A stretch of DNA of 64,000 nt, from contig JACZWU010000005.1 of the NCBI GenBank assembly GCA_022571985.1, forward strand, positions 1 through 64,000, given 5' to 3'. Shown here piece by piece: positions 60,741 through 64,000 of the stretch; positions within the stretch are counted from its first letter, which is position 1; every line of letters starts with the position of its first letter. A model generated the notes under the pieces. That model was given only the letters and a program-made list of their open reading frames with translations, did no database searches and was not told the DNA's origin. Origin of the DNA: Candidatus Zixiibacteriota bacterium. Lineage in GTDB: Bacteria > Zixibacteria > MSB-5A5 > GN15 > FEB-12. The position numbers were made by a program, and so were the translations under genes.

Positions 60741-62912
60741 TTAGTTTTCCAGTTCTTTCATCAGGCTCAGTAGGCTCAGTGCCGGCTCGTAATCCGGCTT
60801 AATTTCAAGACATTTTTGTAAATAGAATTTGACGCTGTCTTTGGGTTCATTGACATTGCGGTAAACAGCGGCGATTACATAGTAGGCGGGGTGAAGTTTT
60901 TGATCTTTCTTGAGAGCCCGCCGCATCAGCGCCATGCCTTCGTTGTACATCTCACGCTGGACGTATGACAAGCCCCAGTTGTAAAAGTCAACAGCGCCAA
61001 GCAGCTGAACATGCATGGCATCGATGTAAGTAGAATCGGCCAGCTCATGCATTCCATTTCTGGCAAAGAACGCACCTGCTTGCAAAAAAGCTCGGGGATA
61101 CAATGGTGAATTTATCATCGCTTGCTTAAACGCCCAGGCTGCAGAATCGATGAGGTTTCTTTTTTCCATTACGCCGGCAAGATTAACATAGTATTCGCCG
61201 ATTTCGTGGGGACGCGATTGCTCTTTGTTATAAAAAGAAACGGCGTTTCGAAAAAGTATTCGGGCTGAGTCGAGGTCTCCTTTTGATTGAACCAGGACCC
61301 CCAGATTATTATGAGCCATCGCAAGCCGCGGATTGAGTGACAAGGCGCGGGCTAAAGTTTGATCTGCTTTTTCATCCTTTTCAAGTTTCATTTGAACTTC
61401 GGCCAGATTTACCAGCAAGGCCGAGGAATACGGAAAAGTTTTATCGGCCAGCAGGTATGCCTGTTCGGCTTTCTTATAATCGCCCAGGCGGTAGTGAGTC
61501 AGGCCGTCGTTGAAGTGAATCTGAAACGGATTAGGAACGCCCAAATCATAAAATTTCATATTGAAAATTATGACGGCAGTGGCAAAAATAGTCAGGGCCA
61601 GAGCCAGATTGGACCTTGTTAACTTCCGGGCTGATTTAAACAGCGTATAAACTCCGGCCCCGGCAATTACGATTAAAAACGGGACCAAAGGCAGCCGGTG
61701 CCTGGCAGAGACCAAAAACAGAACTATAGACGGGATATAAGCCAATATGAAAATATACAGAGGCATAAGTTTCTTGAAGTCGTGCCTTAAAACGAAGAGG
61801 CTCAAGAATACCAACGGAAGCAGCAGTCCGAAAGGAAACGAGATGATATTATCCCATACCAAGAGAGAGTAGAGGCCGGATTTGTTTCTTTGATAATAAA
61901 TATCCGAAGCGTCGCTGTTTTCGAAGCCGCTCAGGAGATAAACTGATTTTTTCCAGACTAACCCCAAAAATTCAGTCGGGTTATTAAAAACGAAAGTAAC
62001 AGCTTTGCCTGTCCAGAAACTGGAAACTTCTGCATCAGTCAATTTACGTCCCAATTCTTTTTCTGCAGCTGCCGATGTTACCGGGATAAACATATCCCAG
62101 GTAATACTCTGATTGAGTTCTACCTCCGGCATTAGCATTGTCAGTCCGTCGGCTACTTCATTGTTGCCCAGATATAGATTAATTCCCCCCTGTGATGAAA
62201 TGAGAATGAGATCCCCGGTCACGGCATAATTGCGGATTGTCACCGGAGCAATCGCCAGAAACATTCCGGCCACCAGAACCAAAGCAGGGCGAATTGCTGT
62301 CTTCCAGTCCAGCGATGGCTGCCTCTGTTTGAAAAACAACCACAGAGCCAAAAAAGGAACGACTATAATAATATTGGGTCGTGTTATCGCAGCCAGACCA
62401 AATATCAGGCCGGTAACTGCCCAGCTCTTAAGAGAAGTGCTGTCTTGATTCTCTATCAGACGATACATCCCCCAGACTAAGAAAAACAAAAACAGGACCG
62501 GAATCAGAAACATCGCTTCATAAAAAACGAGAGTACCGTAGAGAGCATAAGCAAACCCGGATATGACGCCCACAGTTTCATTGAACAAACTCCGGCCGAT
62601 TTTGAAGATGAAAGCTGCAGTCAGACCACAGATTAAAATCTGCAGAAACTTTGCCCAGAATATCGAAGCATCGGTTATGAAATAAAGAAAAGCGAGTAAA
62701 TAGGGATACAAAGGACCGCGAAAATATGAACCCTCACCCCAGAAAGATTTGTCCAGAATCTCCTGCGCCCAGAGCCAGTGCCATTTTTCGTCAACCATAG
62801 GTACGCTGAACCCGGGCTGATTGCTCAGTTCGACCAGATAGAAGACACGCACGACAATGGCCGCCAATGCAATAATCAGCGGCCATCTGTTTTTTGCTAA
62901 GAAATCTTTCAA
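60741..62912 (-). CDS. GT39-type membrane glycosyltransferase with TPR domain
   Basis: 723 residues. About 10-11 membrane helices in the first ~450 residues, with acidic residues in the first loop (VDEKWHWLWAQEIL) as in ArnT/PMT-type GT-C enzymes. Residues ~460-720 are TPR repeats (ALSLNPRLAMAHNNLGVLVQ, and others). Probably transfers sugar from a polyprenyl carrier to protein or lipid. Converges with the GGDEF gene (7-base gap). Confidence 0.82.
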   Translation of the reverse strand: MKDFLAKNRWPLIIALAAIVVRVFYLVELSNQPGFSVPMVDEKWHWLWAQEILDKSFWGEGSYFRGPLYPYLLAFLYFITDASIFWAKFLQILICGLTAAFIFKIGRSLFNETVGVISGFAYALYGTLVFYEAMFLIPVLFLFFLVWGMYRLIENQDSTSLKSWAVTGLIFGLAAITRPNIIIVVPFLALWLFFKQRQPSLDWKTAIRPALVLVAGMFLAIAPVTIRNYAVTGDLILISSQGGINLYLGNNEVADGLTMLMPEVELNQSITWDMFIPVTSAAAEKELGRKLTDAEVSSFWTGKAVTFVFNNPTEFLGLVWKKSVYLLSGFENSDASDIYYQRNKSGLYSLLVWDNIISFPFGLLLPLVFLSLFVLRHDFKKLMPLYIFILAYIPSIVLFLVSARHRLPLVPFLIVIAGAGVYTLFKSARKLTRSNLALALTIFATAVIIFNMKFYDLGVPNPFQIHFNDGLTHYRLGDYKKAEQAYLLADKTFPYSSALLVNLAEVQMKLEKDEKADQTLARALSLNPRLAMAHNNLGVLVQSKGDLDSARILFRNAVSFYNKEQSRPHEIGEYYVNLAGVMEKRNLIDSAAWAFKQAMINSPLYPRAFLQAGAFFARNGMHELADSTYIDAMHVQLLGAVDFYNWGLSYVQREMYNEGMALMRRALKKDQKLHPAYYVIAAVYRNVNEPKDSVKFYLQKCLEIKPDYEPALSLLSLMKELEN

Positions 62913-62932
62913 TTTTTTCAGCGTTTTAATTA

Positions 62933-64000
62933 TTAGTTTTTGCCGAATCCTTTGGTTGCCATCCTGTACATGAACAGGGCCAGCCCGCCGAACAGAATCA
63001 GCGCCAGCCAGGGACCATAAGCACCGGTTACACTGTTCATCATACCTTCGTAGCTGTCATAGTAGCCGGCGTAACCTGCCCAGCTGCCAATCATAAACGC
63101 CACCAGCACGCCGATAAGCGCGTCACCAGCCACCATCCCCGACGCGAACAAGACGCCCTGCAGATTTTTTCGACCATACTCCTGATCAGATGAGACTTTT
63201 CTGACTATGTAAGCAATCAGGGCTCCAGCCATGATTGGTGTTGAGAGTGACAGCGGCAGATACAAACCAATGGCAAAAGGCAGCGATGAAACTCCCAGCA
63301 ACTCAACACCGACCGCAACCATAGCGCCGACCAGAATAGGTGTCCAGGGCAGGTTGGAGTTCATTACTCCCTGGACAATTGTCGCCATAATATTTGCCTG
63401 CGGAGCCAGCAGCGGTTCGCGGGAAGTCGCTCCCTCGACAAAACCAAAAGCATCATTTAAGAAATAAAGTGTAAAGCCCATGGCCATAGCCGGGAAGAGC
63501 AGTCCTATAAATTCTGTTAATTGCTGTTTTCTTGGCGTCGCACCCAGCAGATAGCCTGTTTTCAAATCCTGCGCTATGTCACCTGACATACAGACTGCTA
63601 TACAAACAACCGTGCCGACAGACATGGCGGTGACCATGCCGGCGGTGCCGTCGACTCCAAAATAAAGCAGAATCAGGCAGGTCACCAGCAGCGTTGCTAT
63701 GGTCATTCCGGAAACGGGTGACGACGACGAACCGACGATTCCCACAATTCTGGCGGCGACTACTACAAAGAAAAATCCAAAAATTACGGCCAGCAGAGTG
63801 CCCAGAATATTTAGATTAGTCCCCGGCAGCAGCCAAATGCCGATTGTTACCAGCGTAACTCCGAGCATAACCCATTTCATAGACAGGTCAAGGTCTGTTC
63901 GAGGCGTGCTTTCGGATTGAGCATTCTTGCCTAAAAGTTGACTGAAGCCTGTCTTAAGAGATGTAATGATGACAGGTGTAGATTTTAGCAGTGAGACAAA
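62933..64000 (-). CDS. OPT-family oligopeptide transporter, C-terminal part (5' end outside window)
   Basis: The minus-strand frame is open to the window edge beyond the ATG at 63880 ('SLLKSTPVIITSLKTGFS' upstream), so the gene starts outside. About 355 residues are visible, made of membrane helices with Gly-rich loops (GIVGSSSSPVSGMTIATLL, GDIAQDLKTGYLLGATPRKQ). This pattern fits the OPT superfamily of proton-coupled peptide or metal-chelate uptake. It lies 20 bases upstream of the GT39 gene. Confidence 0.88.
   Translation of the reverse strand, partial: FVSLLKSTPVIITSLKTGFSQLLGKNAQSESTPRTDLDLSMKWVMLGVTLVTIGIWLLPGTNLNILGTLLAVIFGFFFVVVAARIVGIVGSSSSPVSGMTIATLLVTCLILLYFGVDGTAGMVTAMSVGTVVCIAVCMSGDIAQDLKTGYLLGATPRKQQLTEFIGLLFPAMAMGFTLYFLNDAFGFVEGATSREPLLAPQANIMATIVQGVMNSNLPWTPILVGAMVAVGVELLGVSSLPFAIGLYLPLSLSTPIMAGALIAYIVRKVSSDQEYGRKNLQGVLFASGMVAGDALIGVLVAFMIGSWAGYAGYYDSYEGMMNSVTGAYGPWLALILFGGLALFMYRMATKGFGKN

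Overview
The window looks like the chromosome of an uncultured diderm bacterium of the FCB superphylum, most likely a Zixibacteria-like lineage. This is inference. It rests on a secreted protein ending in a dockerin-type pair of calcium loops of the 'VNIIDLTYLVDYIFRGGPPP' style, on BACON-like repeats, on outer-membrane barrels and an LPS assembly cluster, and on a mitochondrial-type citrate synthase. No rRNA or tRNA gene was seen, so the lineage cannot be fixed from this window alone.

Layout. 1-4.7 kb is an accessory region: the tail of an IS30-type transposase, an inverted-architecture OmpA protein with a repeat lipoprotein, a three-gene AT-rich operon of unknown function, and a small protein that looks like only the C-terminal zinc ribbon of the B12-dependent ribonucleotide reductase, behind a near-consensus promoter with a dyad in its spacer. 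4.7-10.2 kb holds a Ski2-like helicase carrying a C-terminal winged-helix domain with a possible internal start, then a Lon homologue whose ATPase motifs are degenerate while its protease dyad is intact. 10.4-21.4 kb has a BACON/dockerin protein, miaB, a pseudo-histidine-kinase with an intact receiver domain, an HDOD protein, aroC and pepA. 21.5-27.7 kb has a DUF3800 gene, a TolB-like propeller, an outer-membrane barrel, dcd, and a cobO-epimerase-trxB operon. A small Y-shaped RNA candidate lies at about 27.87-27.95 kb. 28-32 kb has two complete sensor kinases with no adjacent response regulator.

32-41.7 kb is a minus-strand block, mostly of central metabolism: an M48 protease fused to a pseudopilin-like tail, gltA, a GlcD-like oxidase, an FmdB zinc ribbon, an aminotransferase, pckA, pta and prfB (with its programmed +1 frameshift). 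41.8-45.9 kb runs on the plus strand: an MBL hydrolase, an alkyladenine glycosylase, glutamate dehydrogenase, a site-2 protease and a lipoprotein. A transposase remnant and a small membrane protein interrupt before 46.4 kb. 46.4-54.6 kb is an envelope operon (msbA, GT4, GT9, GT2, GT9) ending in a bifunctional (p)ppGpp synthetase/hydrolase. 54.6-64 kb carries an M28 peptidase with PDZ domain, a TPR/zinc-ribbon protein, a metal-efflux permease, comF, xerD, a degenerate GGDEF protein, a GT39-TPR membrane protein and part of an OPT-family transporter.

The most unusual content is (i) the 4.1-10.2 kb group (reductase zinc ribbon, helicase-wHTH, pseudo-ATPase Lon), (ii) the pseudo-kinase/HDOD pair at 14.3-18.6 kb, and (iii) the small RNA candidate near 27.9 kb. 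The rest is ordinary housekeeping content. Functions come from reading motifs by eye; no database search was run.
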